Source: Tuwongella immobilis
GTDB taxonomy: Bacteria; Planctomycetota; Planctomycetia; Gemmatales; Gemmataceae
Direction of reading: 5' to 3'
Length of the DNA: 64,000 nucleotides
Assembly: GCF_901538355.1 (NCBI RefSeq)
Contig: NZ_LR593887.1
Location: 4,006,920 to 4,070,919 of the forward strand
The notes under the pieces are model-generated. The model was given only the letters and a program-made list of their open reading frames with translations. It was not told the origin of the DNA and searched no databases. Shown in pieces: positions 1 to 10,285 of this stretch (the stretch's first letter is position 1; each line of letters opens with the position of its first letter). Position numbers and translations under genes: made by a program.

Positions 1-3000
1 TTCTCGTGATGGGGGCGGCGGGCACTCTTGGCTATCTCTCCATGGGCCGCGCCGAAGATCCCAGTTTCACCCTGAAAGTGGCGATTGTCACCGCCATTTG
101 GCCGGGCGCAACTGCCGACGAAGTCCAGCGACAAGTCGCGGACAAAATCGAGAAAAAACTCCAAGAGTTGCCGAATTTCGACAAGGTCGAAACCTATTGC
201 CGCCCAGGAATGGCCGCAATCATGCTGCAACTCAAGGATACCACCCCGCCCCGCGAAGTCCCGTATGCGTGGTATCTGGCTCGCAAAAAACTGACCGATA
301 TCCGCCACACGTTGCCCAGTGGCGTCATCGGGCCGATGGTCGATGATGAGTATGGCGATGTCTATTCGGCGGTGTTCGCCTTCACCGGCGATGGATTCAC
401 CCCCGCCGAACTGAAACGCTATGCCGAAGATGCGCGGCAACGGCTGCTCCGGGTTGCCGATGTCAACAAGGTCGCGATGATTGGCGATCTGCCCGAGAAA
501 GTCTTTGTCGAATTCTCGCATCGCAAATTGTCGACACTCGGCATCACGCCGCAGCAAATTTTCGACAGCCTCGCCAAGCAAAACGAAGTCAGCCCCGCCG
601 GCAGCTTCGAGACCACCAGCGAACGCATTTTCCTCCGCGTGGAAGGAGCGTTCGACACCGTCGATCGCGTGCAGCAAGTCCCCATCGAATCGGGTGGGCG
701 ACTCCTGCGACTCGGCGACATTGCCGAAGTCAAACGCGGTTACGAAGATCCGCGATCGTTCGAGATGCGGCACAACGGCCAAATTGCCGTCGCGTTGGGC
801 GTCAACATGACCAAAGGCGGGAACGTATTGCAATTGGGCGAACGCCTGCATGAGACGATCGCTACCATTCGCAGCGAACTTCCCGCCGGGATCGAATTGT
901 CGGAAGTCTCGTTCCAGCCGACGGTTGTGGAAGAATCGGTGAGCGAATTCGTCAAGTCGTTTCTGGAAGCCTTGGCCATCGTGCTGGTGGTGAGCTTCCT
1001 GAGTTTGGGCTTCCGCACGGGGATTGTGGTCGCGCTGTCCGTGCCGTTGGTGCTGGCAATTTGTTTCGTGGTGATGCACGGCACTGGAATGGCGTTGGAC
1101 CGCATCACCTTGGGGGCGTTGATTATCGCACTGGGATTGCTCGTCGATGATGCGATCATCGCAGTCGAAATGATGGTCGTCAAAATGGAACAAGGCTACG
1201 ACCGCATCACCGCTGCGACATTCGCGTGGACATCCACGGCATTCCCGATGCTCACCGGCACCCTCGTGACCGCGGTCGGCTTCCTGCCCGTCGGCTTCGC
1301 CGCGTCCTCCGCTGGGGAATACGCCGGTGGCATCTTCTGGGTGGTGGGCCTGGCGTTGATTGCATCGTGGATCGTCGCGGTGATTTTCACCCCATATTTG
1401 GGCATGAAACTGCTGCCAGAACACAAGAAACACCATGCCGATGCAGCGCATGATCCCTACCAAACGCGAAGTTATCAGGCACTGCGATCGGTGATTCGAT
1501 TCTGTGCCGGTCGCCCGCGATTGATCGTCGGCATGACTGCGGCATTGTTCGTGACCGCCGTGATTGGCTTTGGCGCAGTCGAACAGCAATTTTTCCCGCA
1601 ATCGTCGCGTCCGGAGTTACTCGTCGAGATCCGCCAACCAGAAGGCGCATCCTTCGAGGCGACCTCCCGCGAGGCGGCGAAATTGGAACAACTGCTCGCC
1701 AATGATCCGGATATCCACCATTTCACCACCTATGTGGGGGCCGGTTCCCCACGTTTCTACCTAGCGTTAAACCCCGACTTGCCCAATCCGAACTTTGCGA
1801 AGATCGTGATTCTCACGAATGGTCCCGAACAACGGGAACGACTCCGCGAGAAGCTGCTGCAAGTGGTCGCCGATGGCAAGACCTTCGCCGGTTCACGCAT
1901 CCGCATCAATCGCTTGGACTTCGGGCCGCCGGTCGGCTTCCCCGTGCAGTTTCGCGTCATCGGCCCCGATCCGATGATCGTTCGGCAATTTGCCGATGAA
2001 ATCCGCGATGTCGTCCGCGACAATCCGCTCACGCAAGATACGCAATTGAATTGGGGCGAGCAGGTAAAATCGATTCGCCTGCAATTGGATCAAGACCGCG
2101 CCCGTGCGTTGGGCCTGTCGCCATCGGAAGTGTCGCAGACGCTGCAAACGCTGCTCAGCGGGGTGCCCGTGTCCCAATATCGCGAGGGCATCGAGCTGAT
2201 TGACGTGGTGGCGCGGGCGATTCCCGAAGAACGGCTCAAACTCGATGCCTTACCGGATATGAACTTGCTCAACCGATTCGGCAAAGCCGTCCCGTTGAGC
2301 CAGGTCGCGCATGTTCGCTACGAATTTGAGGAGCCGATTCTCTGGCGTCGCAACCGCGAGACGACCATCACTGTGCGGGCGGACATTGTCGAAGGGGTGC
2401 AGCCGCCAGATGTCACCGCGATGATTGTGCCCACACTCAAAGCGATTGAAGATCGACTTCCCGAAGGCTATCGCATCGAAATCGGCGGTGCGGTGGAAGA
2501 GAGCGCAAAGGGCAATGCCTCGCTGTTCGCAGTCTTCCCCACCATGTTGATCATCATGCTTACATTGCTGATGTTCCAGGTGCAGAGTTTCAAGCGGCTG
2601 ATTCTGGTGTTCATGACCGCGCCGCTGGGGTTGATCGGTGTGACCGCAGCGCTGCTCGCCTTCCAAGCCCCCTTCGGCTTCGTCGCGCTGTTGGGCGTGA
2701 TTGCCCTGTCGGGGATGATTATGCGAAATACGGTGATTCTGGTCGATCAAATCGATCAGGACATTGCCGATGGGCGGACTCCGTGGGAGGCGGTGATCGA
2801 AGCCACGGTTCGGCGCTCGCGGCCGGTGGTGCTGACCGCGATGGCGTCGATTCTGGCGATGATTCCATTGTCGCGGAGCGTCTTTTGGGGCCCCATGGCC
2901 ATCGCCATCATGGGTGGCCTGACGATTGCCACGATTCTGACGCTGCTGGTGGTGCCGGCGATGGTGGCGCTCGCGTTCGGCATTCGTCGTCCCGCGAAGC

Positions 3001-3167
3001 AGCCGAAGTCGTTGCCCAGTCCGCAGAATGGAACGGCTCCCACGACCGGAGCGGATCCTGGCAACGCAACGCATCGCCGATCGCAAGAAAATCATGATGA
3101 TGATTCGGATGTGGTTTTGAATTCGGGACGGGCCGCGCTCAGTCAGCCCGCCGCTTCGGGGATCTGA
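1..3167 (+). CDS. RND-family efflux transporter permease, 5' end outside window
   Basis: The reading frame is open from the left edge, so the true start lies upstream. It encodes an inner-membrane RND (AcrB/heavy-metal or multidrug type) proton-driven exporter subunit. The visible protein begins just after the first transmembrane helix with the family pattern G-R-A-E-D-P-S-F. Hydrophobic blocks follow around residues 320-480 and 850-1000, and the proton-relay pair V-D-D lies near residue 380 in TM4. The usual porter domains fall in between. About 1,050 visible residues match the family's normal length. The tail is Ser/Asn/His-rich and disordered. Substrate cannot be told; the partner membrane-fusion protein would be upstream. 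Confidence 0.93.
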   Translation, partial: LVMGAAGTLGYLSMGRAEDPSFTLKVAIVTAIWPGATADEVQRQVADKIEKKLQELPNFDKVETYCRPGMAAIMLQLKDTTPPREVPYAWYLARKKLTDIRHTLPSGVIGPMVDDEYGDVYSAVFAFTGDGFTPAELKRYAEDARQRLLRVADVNKVAMIGDLPEKVFVEFSHRKLSTLGITPQQIFDSLAKQNEVSPAGSFETTSERIFLRVEGAFDTVDRVQQVPIESGGRLLRLGDIAEVKRGYEDPRSFEMRHNGQIAVALGVNMTKGGNVLQLGERLHETIATIRSELPAGIELSEVSFQPTVVEESVSEFVKSFLEALAIVLVVSFLSLGFRTGIVVALSVPLVLAICFVVMHGTGMALDRITLGALIIALGLLVDDAIIAVEMMVVKMEQGYDRITAATFAWTSTAFPMLTGTLVTAVGFLPVGFAASSAGEYAGGIFWVVGLALIASWIVAVIFTPYLGMKLLPEHKKHHADAAHDPYQTRSYQALRSVIRFCAGRPRLIVGMTAALFVTAVIGFGAVEQQFFPQSSRPELLVEIRQPEGASFEATSREAAKLEQLLANDPDIHHFTTYVGAGSPRFYLALNPDLPNPNFAKIVILTNGPEQRERLREKLLQVVADGKTFAGSRIRINRLDFGPPVGFPVQFRVIGPDPMIVRQFADEIRDVVRDNPLTQDTQLNWGEQVKSIRLQLDQDRARALGLSPSEVSQTLQTLLSGVPVSQYREGIELIDVVARAIPEERLKLDALPDMNLLNRFGKAVPLSQVAHVRYEFEEPILWRRNRETTITVRADIVEGVQPPDVTAMIVPTLKAIEDRLPEGYRIEIGGAVEESAKGNASLFAVFPTMLIIMLTLLMFQVQSFKRLILVFMTAPLGLIGVTAALLAFQAPFGFVALLGVIALSGMIMRNTVILVDQIDQDIADGRTPWEAVIEATVRRSRPVVLTAMASILAMIPLSRSVFWGPMAIAIMGGLTIATILTLLVVPAMVALAFGIRRPAKQPKSLPSPQNGTAPTTGADPGNATHRRSQENHDDDSDVVLNSGRAALSQPAASGI

Positions 3168-3184
3168 TCGATCGGAAAACGAAG

Positions 3185-3219
3185 TCACCCTCGACTGCGA
3201 GATTCGCAATCGAGGGTGA
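3185..3219 (+). terminator. Rho-independent terminator after the RND gene
   Basis: A perfect 10-bp inverted repeat (TCACCCTCGA / TCGAGGGTGA) encloses a 15-nt loop that can itself pair, and it is followed by TTGAGTTTT. It starts 17 nt after the RND stop codon and precedes a tRNA on the opposite strand. Confidence 0.75.
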
Positions 3220-3255
3220 TTGAGTTTTGGGGAGTGGAATAAACTCCAACTCCAT

Positions 3256-3339
3256 TGCCGGGGACAGGACTTGAACCTGCACGCTATTGCTAGCACCAGC
3301 CCCTCAAGCTGGCGTGTCTGCCAATTCCACCACCCCGGC
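3256..3339 (-). tRNA. tRNA-Leu(GAG)
   Basis: The minus strand folds as a class II tRNA. The 7-bp acceptor stem is GCCGGGG/CCCCGGC with discriminator A. The anticodon stem CCAGC/GCTGG carries loop TTGAGGG, giving anticodon GAG. There is a variable arm and a T-loop with TTCAAGT. CCA is not encoded. Confidence 0.93.
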
Positions 3340-3413
3340 GGTGTCTTGTGAATGTGATTATGGCAGGCGAATCGCGGAGTTCAAGCCCCCTTTTGCCGGA
3401 GTTTCGCCACAAT

Positions 3414-5351
3414 TTACGAATTCACCACCGTGACCGCCTGAACCGGGGGATGCTCGTCGAGCGCGTCCCAGAATTGCCGTAAAATGTCCAGTGCCGATTT
3501 CCGCGCCACCACCCGCGAAGCGTAAGCCTGTCGCTGATAAACGGTTGCGAATCGGGAGCATGCCTGTCGGAACGATTCGGAGAAATCCGCCGCTTCTCCA
3601 AAGGCGATCAGCCGTTGCAGATACTCGCCGGCTGTCTCGGAGGGATTCCGGGGACAGCCACTCTCGCGGCCCCACGCTTCCAAGGCTTGGAATGAATACG
3701 CCAACAATCGCCCGATGCTCTCTGAATCGGCCGCTCCGGTTGCAAAGGGATTGACGAACGACCGGAATGGCACTTCCACCGCGATCCGCTGGGGGGCATC
3801 GTCCATCGATTCGCCGACGACTTCGCCCCCGCGTCCGAACAGCGACGCCCACCATGCCAGAATGCGCTCGTACAATCGTCGCAACCCCGGAATAAATTGC
3901 GATAGCCAGCCCAATCCTCGAAACAAGAAAAATCCAATCACCGCAAGAACAATCAAGGCGTAGAGAATCCACTTCAGCCAGGAACTCATATTCGCCAGGA
4001 TATTACTCAGTGGCGAACTCGGCGGCGTGGTGCTTCCCGATTGGCCGGACTGATTCGATTCCGCGTTCTCCTGATCGTCCGAATCGCTGGGATTGCCGCC
4101 CGACTTGCTCTCCGATTGCTCCTTGGATTGATCCCCTTTCCGATTCTTCGATTGATCCGCAGTCGCTTTTCCCTTCGCCCCATTCGATTTTTCGGACTTC
4201 GAACTTTGCGGCTGCTTCGAACCTTTCGAGGAATCGGATTGCTGATCGGACTTCGAATCATTCGATTGCTGATCGGACTTTCCCTCGTACTCGGCTGGCC
4301 CCTTTTTCCCCTGCACGGAATTTTTCGCGCTGGGATCCATCTGCTGCTTGCCGACCTTCCCCTCACCTTTGCCCGTATCTCCCGACATCATCGCATTTTG
4401 CGACGCTTCTCGATCTTTGGACGACAGATACGACAATTGGACCAGCGGTGTCTCGGATTGTGGGCGTGGCAGAAATGCCGACACGAGCAGGCAGACCGCA
4501 ACAATGCTCGCCCCGACGCCGATCCACATGCCGGTCATCGCCGTGGGCATCTCGAGATTGCGCTTTCGCAGATAGTGCCGCAGCCCCAGGAAGCTGGTGG
4601 TGAGCAACAGCCCCAATCCGCTTGCCAGGTAGACCGTCATCAACTGGAATGCCCAGGAGCGCCGTTCTGGGCTGGATGCAGGAATGAGCGATTGACCAAG
4701 ACCGAACAGCGGAAACGCAGCGAGCGAAAAGTAAATCACCCAAACGCCGGGAGTGTGGGGCTTCTTCGCTTGGCGGGCGCGGTGGCGTTGATAGCGTCGA
4801 ATCCACGACGTTGGCCCTGTCTCATTCGGACGATCATCGTCCACTTCCGCCTCGACCGGGGCATCCGAATCCCCGCGTGCCTGGCGTCGTAACTCCTTAC
4901 CGCTACTGCCCGATTCGAATCCGGCGGCGGCGACCAATCCCTGGTCAGAGGCTTCACGCTTTTCGTCGATATGCGTGCAATCCCAGGTCAATTGATTGGC
5001 CGACCACCAGACCAATGCCATCAATCCAAGATTAATCAGCCATGAGAATTTGGCGAACGGTCCGCCGGGTGCAAATTCGATGAATCGGTTCAACGCGATC
5101 AAGACAATCACGGCGAGGATGAGGCCGTAGAGTCGGGCTCGGGTGGCGTCGATTTCGATGGCGATTCGCGCAATCAGCACCGCCGCGCCGATGAAGAAAA
5201 ACATCGTCCAAAGCAGTCGGCCCGCGTATTGCCCAACGTAAAGCACGTCAATCAAAAAGAATACCAGACTGACGATCATGGAGATAATCAGCACAGGGCT
5301 GAGCAGCACCACCAGATAATCGGCGATGCCCGGAGGAACGCGGACGGCCAT
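3414..5351 (-). CDS. DUF4129-type multi-pass membrane protein
   Basis: This is a 645-aa membrane protein. Several hydrophobic segments fill the first 120 residues and residues 205-295. Next comes a long hydrophilic stretch (about 320-435) rich in Ser, Lys, Gln, Gly and Asp, then one more membrane helix near 455-475. The C-terminal 100 residues resemble DUF4129, a cytoplasmic domain often found beside transglutaminase-like and MoxR/DUF58 proteins. No such partners are adjacent here; the downstream gene on the strand side is the tRNA. The low-complexity linker is probably extracytoplasmic. Biochemical function is unknown. Confidence 0.7.
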   Translation of the reverse strand: MAVRVPPGIADYLVVLLSPVLIISMIVSLVFFLIDVLYVGQYAGRLLWTMFFFIGAAVLIARIAIEIDATRARLYGLILAVIVLIALNRFIEFAPGGPFAKFSWLINLGLMALVWWSANQLTWDCTHIDEKREASDQGLVAAAGFESGSSGKELRRQARGDSDAPVEAEVDDDRPNETGPTSWIRRYQRHRARQAKKPHTPGVWVIYFSLAAFPLFGLGQSLIPASSPERRSWAFQLMTVYLASGLGLLLTTSFLGLRHYLRKRNLEMPTAMTGMWIGVGASIVAVCLLVSAFLPRPQSETPLVQLSYLSSKDREASQNAMMSGDTGKGEGKVGKQQMDPSAKNSVQGKKGPAEYEGKSDQQSNDSKSDQQSDSSKGSKQPQSSKSEKSNGAKGKATADQSKNRKGDQSKEQSESKSGGNPSDSDDQENAESNQSGQSGSTTPPSSPLSNILANMSSWLKWILYALIVLAVIGFFLFRGLGWLSQFIPGLRRLYERILAWWASLFGRGGEVVGESMDDAPQRIAVEVPFRSFVNPFATGAADSESIGRLLAYSFQALEAWGRESGCPRNPSETAGEYLQRLIAFGEAADFSESFRQACSRFATVYQRQAYASRVVARKSALDILRQFWDALDEHPPVQAVTVVNS

Positions 5352-5377
5352 GATCGTCGCCTCTCAAACGGGAAAGG

Positions 5378-6277
5378 TTATTTGTTCCAATCGAAGTGCG
5401 CGAGATAATCCTTGGCGGCGTCATCGAGCAAGTCGCGGTGCATCCGCTCATCGTCATTGAAAAAGGCGACAGCGACCTTGCGATCGACGCGATGGGTGGC
5501 GAGCAATCGCAGCGCTTTCGGTTCTTCCCAGAGTGATTCCGCGTAGATGATTCGCCGCCCTTCTCCCGGTTCGTTCAGGAGTTTGGCGAAATATTGGGTG
5601 GCGAGATTCCCCTTGCGTGGCATCTGCGCCCCGACGATGACGACGGTGAGTTTCTTCCACTCTTCCGGGGGCATGGCCTTTTGCCATTTGCGGACAATCG
5701 AGTGCATTCCGTCGATTTGCAGTGCGGTCGATTCAGCAGCGTTGGACATGACCAGCGGTGCCATATCGCGGGCGAACTGTTGAATTTCCGCGGCGGGCGG
5801 TGCCCCTTTTTGCAACGCGCGATCGATGAAGGCGATGGATGCGGCGAAGATTTTTTCTTGCCGAGCGAGCAAATCGCCGGTCCAGCCGAGTTTCGGCAAA
5901 TAGCGTTGGGCGGCTTCCGCGCGGGCCCGAATTTCGGTCAAATCGGTTCGGTCGGCGTCGGTCAACCCCATCGGTCCCACTTCGTTCAACAGCACGACCA
6001 ATCCTAACGGGAGATGGGAGATCGCTTTGCGATCGTGATACCCCTTGGGAATGGCGCGTTCGACTTTGCGTTCGCCATGGTGCAGCAACACCAGATCGTC
6101 GCCTTCCAGGAGAATCACAGGCGAATCCGGCTTGAGCGTTAGCGACCCCGCGCGGGCATAAATGGCACGGAAGCGTGCGTTCATTTCGGTGAGTGGAGTC
6201 GTCTCATCGGCGCGGCTGGAGGGGGTGATCAGCCCCATCATTCCGAGAAGCATCCCGATAGGCAGCATCATCCGCAT
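5378..6277 (-). CDS. Secreted protein of unknown function
   Basis: I chose the ATG at 6277 because GGAG lies 9 nt upstream and the first 24 residues then form a signal peptide (M-R-M-M-L-P-I-G, hydrophobic core, cleavage near S-R-A-D). A longer in-frame start at 6421 would put this leader internally. The mature protein of about 275 aa is mostly helical with no cysteine motif or recognised catalytic signature. It ends 26 nt before the DUF4129 gene on the same strand, so the two may be co-transcribed. Confidence 0.7.
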   Translation of the reverse strand: MRMMLPIGMLLGMMGLITPSSRADETTPLTEMNARFRAIYARAGSLTLKPDSPVILLEGDDLVLLHHGERKVERAIPKGYHDRKAISHLPLGLVVLLNEVGPMGLTDADRTDLTEIRARAEAAQRYLPKLGWTGDLLARQEKIFAASIAFIDRALQKGAPPAAEIQQFARDMAPLVMSNAAESTALQIDGMHSIVRKWQKAMPPEEWKKLTVVIVGAQMPRKGNLATQYFAKLLNEPGEGRRIIYAESLWEEPKALRLLATHRVDRKVAVAFFNDDERMHRDLLDDAAKDYLAHFDWNK

Positions 6278-6465
6278 GGCAGGTATCTCCGAACAGATCC
6301 GAGCATTCTGTGCTACTCTATCCCGACGAATCGAAAAACTCAATTGATCGCGGAACAATCGGCTCAGTTCTGTCCAGGAAACTCGGTTGACGATTGCCAA
6401 GCTCAATTCGCCCTGCGACAATCCCGATCAGGGACTCTCGAAACTCCCGTCATGGGGCATATGCT

Positions 6466-7404
6466 ATGCCGAAGTCTGACCTGAATCGGCGTGAATGGTA
6501 CCACGCTACCTTAGCCGCTGGAGCTGCCGCGATGTCGATGCTCTCTCCCGAAGCAATTGCCGCCATCCCCAAAGCCGTCAAGAATGGCCGGATTCATCAA
6601 TCGGTCGTGTTCTGGTGCTTCAACACAGCCGGGGAAAAATGGGATCTGGACCGCACCTGCGCGATCGCCAAACAGCTCGGCATCGAATCGGTGGAACTGG
6701 TTGGTCCGGATGCCTATCCGACGCTGAAAAAACATGGCCTGACCTGTGCGATTGCCGGAAATGGAATGCCGGGTGCGCCGTTCATGCGTGGCTTCAACAA
6801 TCTGAAGTATCATGATGAAGTGATCCACCATACCACGCAGGCGATTGATGCCGCGGCGGACGCGCATGTGCCGGCGGTGATTGGCTTTACGGGCTATGAA
6901 TTCCTGGATGCGGATAATCCGAAATCGCCGCGCATTTCGCGGGAAGATGGGGCCGCGAATTGCATCGCCGGGCTGAAGAAGATCGCCAGCCACGCCGAGA
7001 AAAAAGGCGTGACCATTTGTGTCGAACACCTCAATACCCGTGATGACAGCCACCCTATGAAGGGGCACCCCGGCTATCAGGGGGACGATCTGGATTATCT
7101 GGCCGACATCATTCGCAAGGTGGGGTCGGATCGCGTCAAAATCTTGTTTGATTTTTACCATGTGCAAATCATGCACGGCGATTTGATTCGTCGCCTGGAG
7201 CAAACCAAAGACATCATCGGCCACATTCACACGGCCGGGAATCCAGGACGCTGCGAATTGGATCAAAATCAAGAAATCAACTTCCCGCCGCTGATGAAGA
7301 AGCTGCTGGAAATTGGCTACAAAGGCTATGTGGGTCATGAGTTTATTCCCACGCGCAATCCGTTGGATGGCCTGCGGGAAGCGGTCATCCTCAGCGATGT
7401 GTGA
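6466..7404 (+). CDS. Hydroxypyruvate isomerase-like TIM-barrel protein
   Basis: A 312-aa xylose-isomerase-like TIM barrel (AP endonuclease 2 superfamily) of the hydroxypyruvate isomerase type. The start at 6466 gives an N-terminus L-N-R-R-E-W followed by an Ala-rich hydrophobic stretch, a plausible twin-arginine leader seen on many planctomycete homologues. Metal-ligand positions typical of the fold are visible: C-V-E-H-L-N near the middle, a following D-F-Y-H-V-Q, an H-I-H-T-A strand and G-H-E-F-I-P-T near the end. It probably acts on a small keto- or aldose sugar outside the cytoplasm. The substrate is not determinable from sequence. Confidence 0.85.
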   Translation: MPKSDLNRREWYHATLAAGAAAMSMLSPEAIAAIPKAVKNGRIHQSVVFWCFNTAGEKWDLDRTCAIAKQLGIESVELVGPDAYPTLKKHGLTCAIAGNGMPGAPFMRGFNNLKYHDEVIHHTTQAIDAAADAHVPAVIGFTGYEFLDADNPKSPRISREDGAANCIAGLKKIASHAEKKGVTICVEHLNTRDDSHPMKGHPGYQGDDLDYLADIIRKVGSDRVKILFDFYHVQIMHGDLIRRLEQTKDIIGHIHTAGNPGRCELDQNQEINFPPLMKKLLEIGYKGYVGHEFIPTRNPLDGLREAVILSDV

Positions 7405-7440
7405 TCGTCCGATTCACCGCTTCGGCTGCTGAAAAACTCG

Positions 7441-7484
7441 CATCGCCCGCCGTTCTCGGATGATTCCGAATGCGGCGGGCGATG
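7441..7484. terminator. Bidirectional hairpin between convergent genes
   Basis: A perfect 12-bp inverted repeat, CATCGCCCGCCG / CGGCGGGCGATG, with a nested inner stem (TCGGA/TCCGA), lies between the ends of two converging genes. It likely terminates both transcripts. Confidence 0.7.
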
Positions 7485-7511
7485 TGCGGTTTCTGCGAAG
7501 TGGAACGGCGA

Positions 7512-8057
7512 TTATGCCGCAGGATGGAATCGCTTCACAAATGCCAGGAATGCCTCGGCTTGGGCGCTGAATCGCTTTTGCAAATCTTCCGCAACGGGGA
7601 TTCCGCTCGCGGCCAATTGGGCTCCGCAATTGCGCACAAATACGCGATCCGGGAACTGATACGCCCCCCGATAGCTGAGCAACCCTTGAAGTTGTTCCAC
7701 GGGGCGTAACGCTCCCCACTCGCCGGCGGCGACGCCGACCAAGCAGACGGGCCGCTTCTGGAACGCGGCCGGATGGGGCAGCATGTCGATGAAGTATTTC
7801 AACACGCCGGGGAATCCGCCGTTGTATTCCGGAGTGACAATGACCACGCCTTGCGCGTGCATGATGGCATCCGTGAACGGCTTCAGCGATTCCGGCTTCT
7901 TCTCGTACACGCTGGGCAGAAACGCTTCTGCGGGAAGCTCTTGCAGATCCACAATCGTCGGCGTGACATCCAGCGACTGATACACCGTCGCCAGATAGTC
8001 CACCAGTTTGCGGGTCGTGCTTCCGGGGCGATTCGTTCCAGACAAAATCGTAATCAT
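7512..8057 (-). CDS. NADPH-dependent FMN reductase family protein
   Basis: A 181-aa flavodoxin-like protein. The start at 8057 places the FMN phosphate-binding loop (S-G-T-N-R-P-G-S) at residues 5-12, as usual for the family; a longer start at 8096 adds 13 unconserved residues. The second family motif, V-I-V-T-P-E-Y-N-G-G-F-P, is present near the middle and is followed by the K-Y-F-I-D helix. It probably reduces flavin or quinones with NADPH in the cytoplasm. It is 57 nt downstream of trpA on the same strand and might be read through from that operon. Confidence 0.88.
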   Translation of the reverse strand: MITILSGTNRPGSTTRKLVDYLATVYQSLDVTPTIVDLQELPAEAFLPSVYEKKPESLKPFTDAIMHAQGVVIVTPEYNGGFPGVLKYFIDMLPHPAAFQKRPVCLVGVAAGEWGALRPVEQLQGLLSYRGAYQFPDRVFVRNCGAQLAASGIPVAEDLQKRFSAQAEAFLAFVKRFHPAA

Positions 8058-8113
8058 TCCAAGATCGCTTTCAGTTCCAAGATCGGGAAAGGCCATTCGA
8101 GCATACCCGATTA

Positions 8114-8929
8114 TTAGCCCCCGTGAACCGCGTGGGCTAATCCCTGGACTAAATTGCGGATTTCCGACAATGCGGCGTCCGGATCATTCAGATGCTGTTC
8201 GATCTTTCGCACGAGCGCACTGCCGACGATGACGCCATCGGCGACTTCCCGCAGCGCATGCACTTGGTCGGGCTTGCTGATGCCAAAGCCAACGCACAAC
8301 GGCAGTTGCGTGATTTCTCGCAGGCCGGCCAATTGCTTGCGAAGCGCAGCGGGAATCCCCTCGCGCTCCCCGGTGATCCCCACGACGCTGACGCAGTACA
8401 GAAAGCCAGTTGTGCAGGCGATGATTTTGCGGGCCCGCGCATCGCTGGTCGTCGGGGTGACCAGCAGAATCAGCTTCAGCCCATGGGCAGCCATCATCGG
8501 CTCAATTTCGCCTGCTTCTTCCACTGGCATATCCGGCACAATCAACCCACTCAGCCCAGCATCTTGTGCTTGCTTCAGGAATTGCTCAATACCGCGCTTG
8601 AATATCAGCGTGTACGAGACCATTGCCACCAGCGGCGTCTTCCAACCGGGCGACTGCGTGATTTCGCGGATCGTCTGGAAGATCCCATCGATTTTCACCC
8701 CACGATTCAGCGCTCGCGTGTACGAGGCTTGGATCACCGGGCCATCGGCGATGGGATCGCTAAACGGAAAGCCAATTTCGATCAAATCCGCCCCAGCAGC
8801 GGCGACATCTCGAATCATGCGGCCGGTGAAGGCCAGATCCGGGTCGCCTGCCGTCAGAAACGGCATAAACGCTTTGCTGGAACGGGCTTTGAGATCCGCG
8901 AACACGTCGTCAATGCGATTCGAACTCAT
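8114..8929 (-). CDS. trpA: Tryptophan synthase alpha subunit
   Basis: TrpA cleaves indole-3-glycerol phosphate to indole and glyceraldehyde 3-phosphate in the last step of tryptophan synthesis. The 271-aa protein is normal in length. It shows the catalytic Glu in [16 protein letters not shown], which also holds the second catalytic Asp, and the phosphate-binding G-F-G-I-S block near residue 215. Its start overlaps the trpB stop by ATGA, so translation is coupled to give the alpha-beta complex. Confidence 0.97.
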   Translation of the reverse strand: MSSNRIDDVFADLKARSSKAFMPFLTAGDPDLAFTGRMIRDVAAAGADLIEIGFPFSDPIADGPVIQASYTRALNRGVKIDGIFQTIREITQSPGWKTPLVAMVSYTLIFKRGIEQFLKQAQDAGLSGLIVPDMPVEEAGEIEPMMAAHGLKLILLVTPTTSDARARKIIACTTGFLYCVSVVGITGEREGIPAALRKQLAGLREITQLPLCVGFGISKPDQVHALREVADGVIVGSALVRKIEQHLNDPDAALSEIRNLVQGLAHAVHGG

Positions 8930-10143
8930 GCGTAGCCGCCCCCTTGGCGAGCGACTTCCGCGCAGTCCTTATCGCCACGTCCCGAGAAGCACAACACCAC
9001 AATATCATCCTTGGATCGTTTTGCCGCAATCCGCATCGTCTCGACGATGGCGTGCGACGTTTCGAGTGCCGGAATGATCCCTTCCAACTGGCAACAGGTG
9101 CGGAACCCTTCCAGCGCTTCGGCGTCTTGCACGTTGGTATACGTCACGCGGCCCATATCATGCCAGTACGAATGTTCCGGCCCGACGCCGGGATAGTCCA
9201 ACCCCGCCGAGATGGAATGCACATCGGCCGTTTGTCCATCGGTGTCTTGCAGCACATAACTGAAGCTGCCATGGAGCACACCCGGCTTGCCATAGGTGAG
9301 CGTCGCCGCGTGCTGACCGAAGGCATGCGTTCGACCACCGGCTTCCACGCCGATCAACTCCACCTCGGAATCCAACAGGAACGGGTGGAACATGCCCGCA
9401 GCGTTGCTTCCGCCACCGACACAGGCGACGACCACATGAGGCAGTCGGCCAAAGAGTTCCAACGATTGTTGGCGTGTCTCGGCACCAATGACCGATTGAA
9501 AGTCGCGCACAATCATCGGGAACGGGTGCGGGCCAACAACGCTACCGATGATGTAGTGCGTATCGGTAACGGTGGCCATCCATTCGCGCATCGCTTCGTT
9601 GGTGGCATCGCGGAGGGTGCGGCTGCCCGATTCCACCGAATAGACTTCCGCACCCATCGCCCGCATCTTGAAGACGTTCAGCTCTTGTCGGCGAATATCT
9701 TCCGATCCCATGTACACCCGGCAGGGCACGCCGAAGAGCGCAGCGGCTGTGGCGGTGGCGACGCCGTGCTGTCCCGCGCCGGTTTCGGCGATGATGCGCT
9801 TTTTGCCCATCCGTCGGGTCAGAAGTGCTTGCCCCAACGCATTATTGATCTTGTGAGCGCCGGTATGATTCAGGTCTTCACGCTTCAAATAGATGCGTGC
9901 CCCACCGGCGGCTTCGGTGAGTCGCTTGGCGAAATACAACCGCGAGGGTCGCCCGACATAATCGTTGAGCAACGCTTGAAATTCGGCATGGAACGCGGGA
10001 TCTGCTTGAGCAGAGCGATATGCCGCTTCCAATTCCTCGAGCGCATACATGAGCGTCTCGGGGACAAACTGGCCCCCATAGGGACCGAATCGCCCGCGTT
10101 CATTGGGGTTGGTCGCGAGCGTGGGTGTATCTACCGTGGACAT
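8926..10143 (-). CDS. trpB: Tryptophan synthase beta subunit
   Basis: TrpB joins indole and serine into tryptophan using PLP. The 405-aa protein carries the PLP lysine in H-T-G-A-H-K-I-N-N, the phosphate-binding G-G-G-S-N-A loop and the C-terminal C-F-S-G-R-G-D-K-D signature. It is first in a two-gene operon with trpA. The other trp genes are not in the window. The promoter must lie in the 142-nt divergent gap shared with mutM. Confidence 0.98.
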   Translation of the reverse strand: MSTVDTPTLATNPNERGRFGPYGGQFVPETLMYALEELEAAYRSAQADPAFHAEFQALLNDYVGRPSRLYFAKRLTEAAGGARIYLKREDLNHTGAHKINNALGQALLTRRMGKKRIIAETGAGQHGVATATAAALFGVPCRVYMGSEDIRRQELNVFKMRAMGAEVYSVESGSRTLRDATNEAMREWMATVTDTHYIIGSVVGPHPFPMIVRDFQSVIGAETRQQSLELFGRLPHVVVACVGGGSNAAGMFHPFLLDSEVELIGVEAGGRTHAFGQHAATLTYGKPGVLHGSFSYVLQDTDGQTADVHSISAGLDYPGVGPEHSYWHDMGRVTYTNVQDAEALEGFRTCCQLEGIIPALETSHAIVETMRIAAKRSKDDIVVLCFSGRGDKDCAEVARQGGGYA

Positions 10144-10285
10144 GGGAGCCTCGATCTGCGAACACAGGTTACCTGAAGTCTATTGGATCGACTTCGGGGG
10201 GTTTCTTCAAGGTGTCAGATTGGACTGGTTTGCATCATCGGGTGGGATGGTATAATCCGCACCATCGGAAGATTGAGGTGCGAGC

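Noticed and set aside
2250-3296. A 348-aa minus-strand protein opposite the RND gene
   Set aside because: It is His/Arg-rich antisense sequence fully inside the conserved RND frame and the tRNA region. It is a high-GC shadow.
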